From: Haliclona indistincta
Lineage: Eukaryota > Porifera > Demospongiae > Haplosclerida > Chalinidae
Length of the DNA stretch: 64,000 bases
Direction of reading: 5' to 3'
Assembly (NCBI GenBank): GCA_964017065.1
Contig: OZ024789.1
Location: 11,722,914 to 11,786,913 of the forward strand
Shown: piece by piece, positions 1 to 11,326 of the stretch
How positions within the stretch are numbered: the first letter of the stretch is position 1
Layout: the number at the start of each line of letters is the position of its first letter
The notes under the pieces: generated by a model
What the model was told of the DNA's origin: nothing
The model's input: the letters and a program-made list of their open reading frames with translations, nothing else
The model's database searches: none
Position numbers and translations under genes: made by a program

Positions 1-93
1 GGAACAAACACATACAACAGGCAAAATTTAACACAAATTGACAATACCTATCTAACTCTGAAGCACTATCTCTGCTGTACATTTGTAAGTCCT

Positions 94-921
94 TTACTTT
101 ACTGCTAAAAGCATAAAGTATGATCTATCCAATGTCAACGATATCTGATCATATGGTCTGTCTTTTAGTAATACTGTCTTCATCTCATCTATCATGTCGT
201 CAAGAGCATTGCTGTCTTCAGGGTGCTCTCTGCAGTATGTCTCATAGCCATCCAGGCTCGTCACATAACCACGGAAGTGTTCTAAGTCTGTCTCGCTCTC
301 CTCGATCATGTCGTGTCGCTCAGCTAGAGGATATGGCAGACTGACATTACGATAGTGGCTTCTTACAACCTGGATGATATGGCCATGTGGTCCAATAGGC
401 CAAGTGCATTTAGTGCTGATAAAGTCACGGAAAATCTTATTGCACTGGTCATTATGTATAGTAGGAACACAGGAACTGTACACTGCCAGTGCTCCTGGGC
501 TCTTCAGCACACGGTCAATCTCGGGAAAGACAGCGTTTGGGTCTAGCCAGTGCCATGCAGTCGCGCAGGTAAGGAGATCGACTGAAGCGTCCGGGAATGG
601 TAGCTGGCCAGCTGAAGCATGAAAAAATTCGACTTTTCTGCTTTTGTCTAGAATAGCCGCCTTCTCTTGTGCTCGCTCAATTTGTGCCTTGCTGATGTCC
701 ACACCGACTGTTCGTTGGTAGTGCCTACTCAGCTCAAACGTGCTGAGTCCAGTACCGCATGCTAAATCTAGCGCCATTTTGGTATCAACTCCATGCTTCT
801 TTGTAAAAGCAAATATTTTCTCCCATACCTGCTGTGGGTAGGTTGGTCGATACTTGGAGTAGTTCTGTGCAATAGACTGGCTCTCAAACACTCGAATCGT
901 TTTCTCCATGGTCGTATTCAT
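94..921 (-). CDS. Class I SAM-dependent methyltransferase
   Basis: Single-exon protein of 275 residues that likely transfers a methyl group from S-adenosylmethionine to a small acid or other metabolite in the cytosol. Seen: motif I LDLACGTGLST at about residues 51-61, an acidic residue after the second strand (VGVDIS, about 73-78), and the post-motif LPFPDASVDLLTCATAWHWLD, usual in the UbiE/Methyltransf_11 fold. Known: proteins of this length and pattern are annotated as putative methyltransferases related to yeast Tmt1/Crg1 trans-aconitate methyltransferases; the substrate here is inference. Two in-frame ATGs (residues 1 and 5) are possible starts; the first is used. No signal peptide or membrane helix. 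It has no obvious partner nearby; the next gene lies on the other strand. Confidence 0.85.
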   Translation of the reverse strand: MNTTMEKTIRVFESQSIAQNYSKYRPTYPQQVWEKIFAFTKKHGVDTKMALDLACGTGLSTFELSRHYQRTVGVDISKAQIERAQEKAAILDKSRKVEFFHASAGQLPFPDASVDLLTCATAWHWLDPNAVFPEIDRVLKSPGALAVYSSCVPTIHNDQCNKIFRDFISTKCTWPIGPHGHIIQVVRSHYRNVSLPYPLAERHDMIEESETDLEHFRGYVTSLDGYETYCREHPEDSNALDDMIDEMKTVLLKDRPYDQISLTLDRSYFMLLAVK

Positions 922-1688
922 GGAGCCGGAAATGAATACTTATCAATCGGTGCACTTGTATCTGATTGGTCAGCATTTACTTCGGGGAAGTCTGTTAAAA
1001 TCTGCTATTTATCCAGGGCTGCTAATAGCTTATTTTCCACTTTTCTGAAGATCGGACCGATTCCTCTGACCTCCCTCTTTTTATTTTATTATAATACCTT
1101 ATATGTGTGGTGTCTTTTCAATTAATAATGAGAATAGATTAGAAGAACTGAAAACGCTTAAGGGAGTACACGACGAACGTCAGAATGACGAAAATTTCAG
1201 TTTCTTCGGCAAACAAAGCTTGGTCAAAGACAGTTATCATCAAAGAAACTCACAAATCTGCTCGTGGGCGGAGCAAACACTGTACAAAGAGTAAAAATTT
1301 AATTCAATGGGAGGACAAACCACGCCCACCTCAAGGATTTGTCATTAATTTGTGAACTGAATGGCTCGGAGCCACGAGCAAACGTTACGTATGCATGCGT
1401 TTTTTTGCGTGCAGTGTTCAGTCTTTCAGTTACAAGGCTGCGAATATTTAATTTGTTTCGTGGTTTGCACAACAATTGAGCTACAGAGGTCAGCTAAGAA
1501 CGCAGCAAGATCATTCATTTGGATTCCTCGGCCCTCTAGCTCCACCCTAGGACCGCCCAGCAGTTAGTAAAGTCACCCATAGATTTGGTAAATCTATGAG
1601 TCGCCGTAGAGATGGTGAGCCAGAAAAACAGCACGCAAATTGAGCCGGCTCTCTAGTTCGTCGTGAAGTCCCTTAAAAATGGCTACAG
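922..1688. other. Intergenic/5' region, no gene supported
   Basis: About 770 bases between the methyltransferase start and the first exon I can support for the plus-strand gene. It should hold the promoters of both genes and an unidentified first exon of the plus-strand gene. Short open frames here have no recognisable domain or splice support. Confidence 0.5.
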
Positions 1689-4600
1689 GTTTACAGTGAA
1701 AAGGGCAAGAAATGGAACAAGTTGGAGCAACTGCAATTGAAGACAAACTGCAGTAATGTATCCAACACTATCGCTACCCTGGCTAAGGTCTGCACCCATC
1801 TACTCACTCTCTATATGCTATCTGATCATTGTGCAGGCTAACATCATGGATCTGCATGGGTACTCACAGGAGACAAGCAAGGTACTTCCCGTTGAACTAA
1901 AAAGGAGAGAAGCCCTTTGCATAATTATTATGTGTTTTTGATGAGTCGATCAACTGTTTAAGAACCATCACCTGAGCTGGTTGCAAAATAATGACAGCAA
2001 CAAGATACACTCGATCAGTATTATTCTCTAATCTCTCTCTATAATTATCCGACAGCAACTATAATAGAACATTGCTATTCATTATCAATCAAGCATGATG
2101 ACGTCACGTCCTCAAGATAAAGGACACCATTATAGTGCGTTCTCATGTTCCACTCGAGGAGACGGACGCGTTTCTCAAGGACAAAGACCGCGTACAGTGA
2201 GTACAAGCCACAGCTGGTGTATTGCCCTGCTGGGAGTGTTTAAATTGTTTCTACGCGCAGGAAATATTTCGAGGAGAAGTATGGCGATTGCGGCGTGATC
2301 CACGAGCAGCACGAGACCACGGACAGACAACACAGGCACGAGGTAGTGTTGCAGTTCCTCGACCCGGCCGTAGCTAACAAAGTTAAACAAAAGTAAGCCA
2401 GCACTTATTCGCACCTATTTGTAGGGCTCTTTGTTCACTTTGCTCCTCCTTCAGATACAATGGCCGTGTATTGTTCGGTGCCCGGACGACAACAACTTTT
2501 CTCACTCCACCGCAAACGAAAAACCTTAGATCTATCGGCTCTGAAATACGCAATCGCCCCAAGTCATTGGCTCCTTCCCAGACTCAATACAGCAATGTTA
2601 GCATTAAAACTGAAAGGAGCAGACCGAGAGATCGAAGGGGAAGAGAAATGAGTGAGGGCAGAGGAACCGATACTCAATCATGGCCGCCTTCTGGTGGATT
2701 GGAAAGAAGATCACGTGACGACAGAGAGATGCAACAGCATGTTGCTGAGGACGATCAACGATATTCCTCCACCACACCGGATTTATGGGATCCAAGACGA
2801 TCTGAAATGCGGTTTCAAGAGTTTGATCGCCAGAGATGTCCTTCGTCATCGTCGTCCTGTGATGGAAGAGAAACTAGGCGGGTGAGAGAGATGGAGGGCT
2901 CACAGCGACACTCTGATCCTGACCAGCGCTATGGGTCATCCACTGACGTGAGAGAGCCGAGAAGATCGAGGGAGCTTGAGCGGCATTCAGACGATCAACG
3001 CTACTCTTCTGAACCAAGAAAGTCACAAAGATCAAGAGATATGGAGGTTCTTTCTGATCCAAACCAGAGGTATTTTGCCTCCACAGACCCCAAAAGAACA
3101 AGAGAATTAGACGAACTAGATCAGCATTACTTGAGTGGAGACGATAGACGGCGATCGAGGGAAAGGGATGAGAGAGATTCCAGACGCTCACGAGAATCAG
3201 AAGCTCTCTCTGATTCCGGTCAACTGAGGTATCAGTCTTCAGCCAGTAACACTTGGTTCATGGTTCACCAGAATAGGCGCCCTCAACAACAGCAGCAAAA
3301 TATCTTTGAGCGCCTTGACAGACCCCAGGAGACAAGAGAGCACAGTGCTACTTACTATGCAGGCGAAGCTGTTATCGTACATGATCGAAGGAGACCTACA
3401 AGAGGAAAGAAACGCCCGGCCTTTTCTCATCAAGGCGGGAGCTTACATAAGCGGAGAAGCACACGAAGTCCGACAAGAAGCGATAGAGGATCAGTCAACT
3501 GCAATTCCCCAGCACTGTCGTCTAGTTCTAGTGAGAGAATATTCTTCGACTCTCGTCCTTCGGACTCCACTGCGAGCGAGTCCCCGTTAATTATCATCGA
3601 TGAGCTATCACAAACACCTCCTTCACTACCACCACCAGGGACCAGCAGCATCTCTTCCTCTCCTCAACCATCATGCTCTCTCTCACCTCCTCCCTCACCT
3701 CCTCCACTCACACAGTCTCCACCCTCTCTTCTCGATATTCCTTTCCCTTCATCTCCTCCTTCGGAATCCAATAAACCTGCACCAACCCCTCTCACAACAC
3801 AACCATCTATATCTCAAGCATCCACTGCTACCGTTCCTTCTCAGCCTCCTCCCCAACCACCAATGCCCACCTATCTTTCCATCTCGCCTCCCCTGTCCTC
3901 TCCCTCTCTTCAAGCTTCTCCGATTCTTGTTCCAATGACCATCTCTTATCCAGCCGGTCAAGGATATCAATACCAGTTTTTCCCGCCTTTACAAGGCTTC
4001 TATCCAACAGTACCAACACAGGTCTACTCTTGGCCGTATGCGTCACAAGTATCCACGACTGCTGTCGTCCCTAGCAATCCTTCACGGTTTGCTCGATCAC
4101 GATCTGGTACTCCTGTAATGGACGAACCTAAAGACACCAATCTAGTGAACGCTCCATCCGAAGAAAAATTATCTGAAGAGCCTCAGTCTGAAGAGACTCC
4201 GGCCCAACAGACTGATGGTCAAAATCCATCACACATTGACAAAGAGACAACTCAAGTTGATAACGAAAATGAACAATCGTCCAATGCTAAGATGGATGTG
4301 ACTGAAAGCAAGACTAGTTCTCATACCCAAGAGACTGAAACCCATGCTCAAGAGGCTCTCACGGAGGTCCAAGGGACTGAAACCCATGCTCAAGAGACTC
4401 TCACGGAGGCCCAAGGGACTGAAACCCATGCTCAAGAGACTCTCACGGAGGCCCAAGAGACTGAAACCCATGCTCAAGAGACTCTCACGGAGGCCCAAGG
4501 CACTGAAACCCATGCTCAAGAGACTCTCACGGAGGCCCAAGGGACTGAAACCCATGCTCAAGAGACTCTCACGGAGGCCCAAGGGACTGAAACCCATGTT

Positions 4601-5566
4601 CAAGAGACTCTCACGGAGGCCCAAGGGACTGAAACCCATGCTCAAGAGGCTCTTACCGAGCCCCAAGGGACTGAAACCCATAACCAAAAGACTGATGCTG
4701 ATGTCCAAGTGACTGACTCTCATACCCAGGAGCCTGATGTTGTTATGCAACTGACCGAACCCCATTCTAAAGAGGATACCATATGTCAATCTACTACCGA
4801 TCAGACACTCGAACACGATGAACGGCCTGCTGTCGAGACTGGTGCCCAATCTGGAGATACTCTAGAGTCTCATTCCCAAACTACCACTGACGACATCATC
4901 ACACAGATCGTTCCCATTTCACCAGCCTCGTGCCCAGAACAAGCCAGTGAACCATCCCGTACTGATAATGAGCCTGGCGATGATGATGGTCTGCTGACTG
5001 TACCTTCCACCATGACAGACGTGGATATAGAGGAAGCGATGGAAGAGGAGGAAGATAGAGGAATGGACACTGATCAGGAATCCATGTCAAGTGAAGTGTT
5101 CTCACCTCTTACATTCCAGGTTAGAGAACTCACTCACACCCACCTACACTCTCCCACACCCACTCACCATACACACACTCACCTACACACTCACCCACAC
5201 ACTCACTCACCCACCCACTCACTCTCACACTCACCCACTCACTCTCACACTCACCCACACACTCACTCACCCACCCACTCACTCTCACACTCACCTACTC
5301 ACTCACTCACTCACCTACTCACTCACTCACTCACTCACTCACTCACTCACTCACCTACTCACTCACTCACTCACCCACTCACACTCACCTAAACACTTAC
5401 CCACCCACTCGGTCTTTTCAATACAACTGCTGCATTGTGTAGCTTAGCTGTGATGTGTGATATTTTCAGTGTAGGTGCTAATAGTAGTTGCTTTATTCAA
5501 GTTTATTGATTAACACAAGATTTGTTGTAGCAGGTTGTCTTAACATTAATTTCCTCCCTCTCTCTC

Positions 5567-5634
<68 letters not shown>

Positions 5635-5969
5635 CTCTCTCTAGAAAACACCAGTAGGTGTCAACTATAATCTACTAAAAGAACGCTTCATGACGGTAAG
5701 CTGTTTTCTGAAATAAAATTGAAACTCTCATAATTATTCTTCTAGGACTATCATGAAAAAGCTCAGATTCTCGCCACTTCATGTGAGGTCTTGATAAGGT
5801 ACGATACCATGATGTTTGCTAAGTGTAGTGAATGCCTCTGTCTTCTGTGCTCAGCCAAGACCCATCAATGGAGGACCACGTTGTGAAACTATTGGAGTCA
5901 TCTGTCAAGAACCTCGCCCGGAAACTGCTGGACCAGTTCCGAGAAGAAGCAGGCATAACACTGGACTAG
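1689..5969 (+). CDS. Large Arg/Ser-, Pro- and Gln/Glu-rich protein, N-terminus incomplete
   Basis: Unrecognised protein of at least 1079 residues. Eight exons keep one frame with GT/AG borders: 1689-1787, 1837-1881, 2117-2196, 2261-2392, 2455-5119, 5645-5695, 5746-5798, 5855-5969; the start codon lies in an exon I could not place. Order of regions: a short helical start (KWNKLEQLQLK), a folded segment (KYFEEKYGDCGVIHEQ ... NGRVLFGAR) that could be an RRM-like fold, a long segment rich in RRSRE/ERDERDSRRSRE repeats, a Pro/Ser-rich segment, eight copies of a 14-residue repeat (about 4350-4680), an acidic segment, and a conserved-looking C-terminal helical tail (EDHVVKLLESSVKNLARKLL). RS-type repeats suggest a nuclear RNA- or chromatin-associated role; this is inference. 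The open frame continues past 5119 only through an intronic CACT repeat; the CAG|GTTAGA donor and the downstream in-frame exons argue for the splice. Confidence 0.7.
4329..4690 (+). repeat. Coding 42-base tandem repeat
   Basis: Eight imperfect copies of a 42-base unit encode GTETHAQETLTEAQ-like 14-residue repeats inside the big RS-rich protein. Copies differ by few substitutions (Ala/Val/Asn, Thr/Ala) and never by frame, so the array is kept as coding sequence although likely length-variable. Confidence 0.9.
5128..5641. repeat. Intronic CACT-type and CT simple repeats
   Basis: From about 5128 to 5400 a degenerate CACT/CACA repeat fills the intron after the long exon and accidentally extends its reading frame as His/Thr/Ser-rich sequence. 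From about 5554 to 5635 a long CT repeat forms the polypyrimidine tract leading to the acceptor at 5644. Confidence 0.9.
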
Positions 5970-6115
5970 ACCTGTCAATCTAAAAAACGACTTGTACAAT
6001 AATAATTTATTTTATTTTCTTCTATGTGAACAAAGAACAAGCTGATCAATTTTTACAAAAAAATTTTATCAGCTAAAAATTTTGATGGTGATCAGAAATG
6101 AATAGGTAATGGATT

Positions 6116-7510
6116 TCAGTTACTTTGATGATGCTTATAAAGACGCTCAACAAGTGCACATGGATCAGATTCAACTATCAGGAGCTCATCAACGCTAGGG
6201 CTGGATATAAAGCCGTCGTCAATCGCCCGAGAAAGCTGCGCGAGAGAGAGGGGAGGGAGAGAGAGAGGGGGAGGGAGAGAGAGAGGGGGAGGGATTGAGA
6301 GAGAGGGGGGAGGGAGAGAGAGAGAGAGAGGGGGGAGGGAGGGAGAGAGAGAGGGAGGGAGGAAGAGAGAGATAGGGAGAGAGAGAGAGAGAGGGAGAGA
6401 GAGAGCTGATCTGTGAAAAGGAGCATTCATTCGCTAATTCAACACTCACCCATTGCAGGAAGCTATCATAGTAACCTATTGTGTTCAGCAGTGCTACTGG
6501 CTTATTGTGTAAACTCAGCTTCTGCCTGAAAATGAACAAAAAACATGAGATGGTTGCAACTTGGGCATTGCAATTACCATTTTAGCTTAGCAATCGAGTG
6601 TGTAAATTATAATTGTACGCATGAAACTTCACCTCTTTGGGTCCCTCAAATTTGCATACATTGGGAGTGACAACATTTTTACTCATGAAATAAATAATGT
6701 TGGACAAAAACGCGATGTTTCTAACTTTCTATGTTTACAGGAGTGCACAACTCCATGACTTAAATTTCATCACTCCAAATCTTGGAATGATAAAGATGTG
6801 GCTCCCTCTCTCTAGACACAGTACAATATGTCTCCCTCTAGCTGATTATAGTTGTGCCTCCCTTTTAGTTGACACCTACTAGTGTTTTCTAAAGAGAGAA
6901 AGGAGGAGAAAGAGACACAGAACAATGTGCCTCCCTCTCAGGTTTATTCTCTTTACACACGTACTGACACCTACTAATCAGTAGATAACTAACCACGTCA
7001 GTACTTCTGTGAGCTCCTCCATTGTCCCGATACCACCTGGTAGAGCTATGAAGGCATCTGACTATAGAACACAATGAGCCAAACACTTTTCATTACAACT
7101 CACTCGATCGAACATCATCTTCTTCCTAGTGTGCATGTCAGCCACCACAATTTCTTCACCCAACGGTTGGTAGTTGGGGTCCTCTGCATTGTCAAAAATA
7201 GTCATTTATTTCGCTAAGAACAATAACTAATAATAAACATTTCACTCACTTGTAAAAAATTCTGGAATAATGCCGATTAATTTGCCGCCTTTCTCTAGAG
7301 CAGTATTCCCTACAACTCCAAGTAGACCATATGAACTGCCTCCATTGATAATTGTTACGCGTCGAGCAACAAGACGGCTAGCCAGCTCTGAAACAACAAG
7401 GATTGTTACTACAGCAACTAGAGGCTCTTACCTGCTGCATCTCGCGTATATTCTGGTTTGTTACCCACATTTGCGCCACTATACACAGCCACACAACCAA
7501 GGGTTGCCAT
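6116..7510 (-). CDS. LOG-family protein (nucleotide phosphoribohydrolase-like)
   Basis: Six exons in a consistent frame: 7510-7432, 7387-7250, 7183-7104, 7061-6994, 6525-6450, 6235-6116, giving 186 residues, the usual length of the LOG / TIGR00730 family. Start ATGGCAACCC leads into GCVAVYSGANVG, the first Rossmann strand. Then INGGSSYGLLGVVGNTAL, a GGGxxGLMG-type loop; KLIGIIPEFF; and the family hallmark LPGGIGTMEELTEVLTW. The C-terminus has HNKPVALLNTIGYYDSFLQW and a VDEL-type ending helix. Known: LOG enzymes release the base from cytokinin riboside 5'-monophosphates, and relatives were once called lysine decarboxylases. Substrate in an animal is unknown. The family is common in plants, fungi and bacteria and patchy in animals. 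It sits head to head, 284 bases away, with the dioxygenase gene. Confidence 0.9.
6240..6405. repeat. GA-rich simple repeat in LOG intron 5
   Basis: GAGAGG/GAGAGA purine tract on the plus strand, i.e. a pyrimidine tract on the sense strand of the LOG gene just before the last exon. Open frames here encode only Leu/Ser/Pro repeats and are not genes. Confidence 0.9.
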
Positions 7511-7794
7511 TTAGCTGAACCTCGAGCTGAACACATGGAACAGCGCTCGCTCGCAGCGCTAGCGCTCGCGCGCTCGCGCGCTCAGACCCGTATGCCACGC
7601 CTACCGAGCGAGCACAGTATAACTAGTACCGAGCTGGTGAAATCGAGGGTTGGCAGCATGCACATATCTGATACATATATATTCTCACAGAAGTCATCTA
7701 GAAGGACTTTAGATACTTCCTCAAATAATTTGCACTAAACTTCCAGTATAATTAAGTCACTCAACGTTGCGAAAGCAGCCGGCTCTTTGATACC
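7511..7794. promoter_or_regulatory. Bidirectional promoter region of LOG and dioxygenase genes
   Basis: The ATGs of the LOG gene (-) and the dioxygenase (+) face away from each other across 284 bases, so both promoters must lie here. The part at about 7540-7580 is a GC-rich run of GCTCGC/GCGCTC repeats, unlike the AT-rich surroundings. No TATA box stands out. Confidence 0.5.
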
Positions 7795-9997
7795 ATGGCT
7801 ATTAGTGTGTTGGTGTTAGTGCGGTCTGTATTGAGCAGATCAAACTACTCCACTAGAGCAAGATGGCTGCATAGCGCTACTCTCCGGCAGCAAAGAGCAG
7901 CTCAGGTAGCTGTGAGCGAGGACAAGAGGCTGACACTGCAGTGTGAGGGAGAACAGGAGAGAAGATTCCATGGAATATGGCTCAGACACAACTGCCGCTG
8001 TCCTGTGTGCTACTCGCATGATACTAATATGTCATTAGTGAACTACACGCAACTCATTGGAGTGGAGCTGGCCTCGGCTCGTGTTAAAGGTGCAATGATC
8101 ATGCATGGAGTGCAGCAATTGCAAGGCTTTTTCTAGCTCACCACTCCCTCCATTTCTTTATTCTCTCTCTGTACAGGAGATCAGGTTGTTATGGATTGGC
8201 TGCAAGATGGCTCCACTCACACGGGTAGTCTTCCTCTGAGCTGGCTCAAGGACAATGACTACTCCTTGCCTGACTCCTTTACGAGGAGACAGCAGGAAGC
8301 AAAGCCAATAGTTGCAGTAAGCTGCACGCATAAATCATGCATACATGTACACTGCAAATTAATTTTAACAACAGTATTATTATGGTGTTGGATTGTATAG
8401 ACCTCACTTCCATCGATTTCATTTGAAGATGTGCAGCACTCTGACGAGGGAGTGTTCAAGTAAGCACCATCATAGCCTCGTACCCTAGCACCATCATTAC
8501 TGCATGACACAAATTAATTACTAATTCCAGTTGGTTGAAGCAGATAAACTACAACGGTCTATCACTGCTGCAAAATGTGCCTGCATATGAGGATTTGGTG
8601 AAGGTGAGCAGTGATACTATACCTGACCACACACAGCTGAATTTGTCTCATGATAGCTAATCAGAAAAAGATTCCTTCACTTGCAACCATCTTTCTTTGG
8701 AGAGGTGAGATAAACTGCACTGTATGTCACTTGACGCACATATGCTATAGAGTCACAGAATTTGCTATGGATTACATGATCTCAGTATAGAACTCAAATT
8801 ATATTATGTTGTGCTCACCAACACATTAATGTCATAATTACCACATTTATGTAACACAAAAAAATAATTGTATATATAAAGATCAGTTACAATTGCTGCT
8901 ACATCAAAGTAGCTGAAACCATGTAATTGATACTAATTCCTTTGACCATGTCATACATGTGCATGCGTTGTAGCTATCAGCCAGCACAAGCTGGGTCAAA
9001 ATTAATTATATCATCTCAAATACAGACATATGTCATAGAGCACATTGAAGATCCAGCTGTAAAGGATCTAGGCTACAGTGATCAAGAGTTGCTCTTTCAT
9101 CAAGATCTAGTCTACTATGAGTCACCTCCGGGTATACAGCTACTGCATTGTGTGAAGTAAGAATAAGTTTTACATGGTCAACTCTTGCATGACATGCATT
9201 TGTGCAGGTTTGATGAGTGTGTTGACGGAGGAGAGTCCATTCTACTGGATTCCTACCCCGTGTTGGAGGAGCTGAGAACAGCCTATCCCAAACACTTTGA
9301 CACACTCTCTAGTATACCTGTTACATTTCAAAGAGTGTCTAGAAATGCGTGAGTTTCAATTTTAAAACTATAAGCCAATAATTTAAGTTTTCTCTTCCAG
9401 CGAGGATGGAGCCTGTGACATAAAGATAGGCAAGCGCCATATTGAGCTGAATAGATATGGCGAGGTCAGTGCTATTCATGCGTACATTGACCAGCATGTT
9501 AATCTGAGTACAGATAACAGCTTTTTACTGGAATGCACATCATATGGATCCTTTGTTTGTCCATGAGGTAAAGTGTTATCGTGCATTTGACCCGCTAGCT
9601 TGACTCTTTAATCATATTAATTATAGAACCATGTGGAAGATTATTATGATGCATTCATCACATTGTCCGATATGTTCTCGAACAGTCCATTGAAGGTATA
9701 GAGAGGAGGAATACGAGAGAGCAAGAATGATTATTGTGTAGGTTGTTCACAGACTGAAACCAGGTGAAACAATGGTCTTCAATAATCGTCGCATGATCCA
9801 TGCTAGAAACTCGTTCAAGCTTAATGGTGGATTACGAATTTTAAAGGTACACTACTGATTTAATTATTGTTACAGTGTGTTGCTGTTTTCAGGGTATGTT
9901 CATTAACATTGACTACCTGAGGAGTGAGTTTCAGTTATTGTCTCATAAACTCGGCAAAGGAGAAAAATCGAAGCACATCTTCAGTCACAGTATTTAG
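7795..9997 (+). CDS. Gamma-butyrobetaine / trimethyllysine dioxygenase-like enzyme
   Basis: Twelve exons (7795-8089, 8177-8316, 8401-8459, 8531-8603, 8657-8704, 9026-9156, 9208-9348, 9401-9464, 9514-9567, 9627-9695, 9742-9846, 9893-9997) give 427 residues. Iron- and 2-oxoglutarate-dependent hydroxylase of carnitine synthesis. Residues 1-37 are Arg/Ser-rich without acids, a likely mitochondrial presequence. The DUF971-type N-terminal zinc domain shows LRHNCRCPVC. The catalytic jelly roll has FHQDLVYYESPPGIQLLHC, where H-x-D ligates iron, and NNRRMIHARNSF with the distal His; Arg in GGLRILK would hold 2-oxoglutarate. Mitochondrial targeting favours trimethyllysine dioxygenase (TMLHE), while sequence motifs fit both TMLHE and BBOX1, so no symbol is given. 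All key residues are present. Confidence 0.9.
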
Positions 9998-10289
9998 CTG
10001 CAGCAGAATTAAGAATGTGCTCTTATTTAATAATTATCAATTATACTATACTGTACAAGTTATTGTTGTAATGCCATGAAGCAGAGACTATTCTTTAGAA
10101 ACACTATCCACTGTGCAGTCTTTGTCTGTAGTCACACTATCTTCCACTTTAATTTGTTTTGCAAGGAGCGTACACCTTCGAATAGCGCAGTGGTAACTTG
10201 TAGCACAAAATATATCCTCCGCTTGGCACGTTGAAAAACTTCCTTATTTGGTAACATGCACATTTTATTAGTGACCTAGCTTGTATGCT
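9998..10289. other. 3' flank without a supported gene
   Basis: AT-rich sequence between the dioxygenase stop and a tandem repeat. I see no gene. Confidence 0.5.
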
Positions 10290-11066
10290 TAGGACCAACA
10301 ATACTGTTACTGGTAGCACTGTTTAAAACACTACTGTTACTGGTAGCACTGTTTAAAACACTACTGTTACTGGTAGCACTGTTTAAAACACTACTGTTAC
10401 TGGTAGCACTGTTTAAAACACTACTGTTACTGGTAGCACTGTTTAAAACACTACTGTTAGCACTGTTTAAAACACTACTGTTACTGGTAGCACTGTTTAA
10501 AACACTACTGTTACTGGTAGCACTGTTTAAAACACTACTGTTACTGGTAGCACTGTTTAAAACACTACTGTTACTGGTAGCACTGTTTAAAACACTACTG
10601 TTACTGGTAGCACTGTTTAAAACACTACTGTTACTGGTAGCACTGTTTAAAACACTACTGTTACTGGTAGCACTGTTTAAAACACTACTGTTACTGGTAG
10701 CACTGTTTAAAACACTACTGTTACTGGTAGCACTGTTTAAAACACTACTGTTGCTGGTAGCACTGTTTAAAACACTACTGTTACTGGTAGCACTGTTTAA
10801 AACACTACTGTTACTGTTAGCACTGTTTAAAACACTACTGTTACTGGTAGCACTGTTTAAAACACTACTGTTGCTGGTAGCACTGTTTAAAACACTACTG
10901 TTGCTGGTAGCACTGTTTAAAACACTACTGTTGCTGGTAGCACTGTTTAAAACACTACTGTTGCTGGTAGCACTGTTTAAAACACTACTGTTGCTGGTAG
11001 CACTGTTTAAAACACTACTGTTACTGGTAGCACTGTTTAAAAAAGATTACTGTTGCTGGTAGCATA
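10290..11066. repeat. 30-base minisatellite, about 25 copies
   Basis: Unit ACTGTTACTGGTAGCACTGT plus TTAAAACACT (30 bases) repeated head to tail about 25 times; one unit is shortened (near 10451) and the right half carries a T-to-G variant (GTTGCTGG). Because the unit is a multiple of three, one frame stays open and yields a Leu/Val/Ala/Phe/Lys repeat; there is no splice context or conserved domain, so it is not called a gene. Confidence 0.95.
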
Positions 11067-11222
11067 GTACATTACATTAAAATTTACTACTTGCACTTGC
11101 TATTATTTTGAATCGCGATCATCCCTAAATTTTTATTTATTATTCCTACAATAAATAACAAGCTGCTGAGAGATAAAAATTATACATTAGTTCTGGAGTT
11201 GCATATAGACACGATCCAATAG

Positions 11223-11326
11223 CTACAGCTCTTCATGGGCGGGGCTAGATGAATCAGTGGGCGGGGCAGCTTGCGAGTCACTACTCTGTTGCGGACTTGT
11301 CTCGCCAGCTGGGACTTCAACAGCAG
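11223..11326 (-). CDS. Possible alternative terminal exon of CRELD ending in HEEL
   Basis: On the minus strand an acceptor (CTTTAG) precedes 104 bases that are open in the frame needed after a phase-1 donor: ...AVEVPAGETSPQQSS ... SSPAHEEL, then TAG. Such a donor (AAAAG|GTACTA) exists inside the membrane exon at 11720/11719, before both hydrophobic helices. Joining them would give a soluble ER-retained form. The donor is only moderately good, and no transcript evidence is available here. Confidence 0.5.

Noticed and set aside
5128..5447. His/Thr/Ser-rich C-terminus of the long frame
   Set aside because: A clear donor at 5119/5120 and in-frame downstream exons show that this is intronic CACT repeat.
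10751..11062. Open frame of Leu/Val/Ala-rich repeats
   Set aside because: It is a by-product of the 30-base minisatellite, whose unit is a multiple of three; no start context, splice sites or domain.
10290..11066. Possible CRISPR-like array
   Set aside because: Copies are contiguous without unique spacers; the same holds for the arrays at 13248 and 46094. This is a eukaryotic genome.
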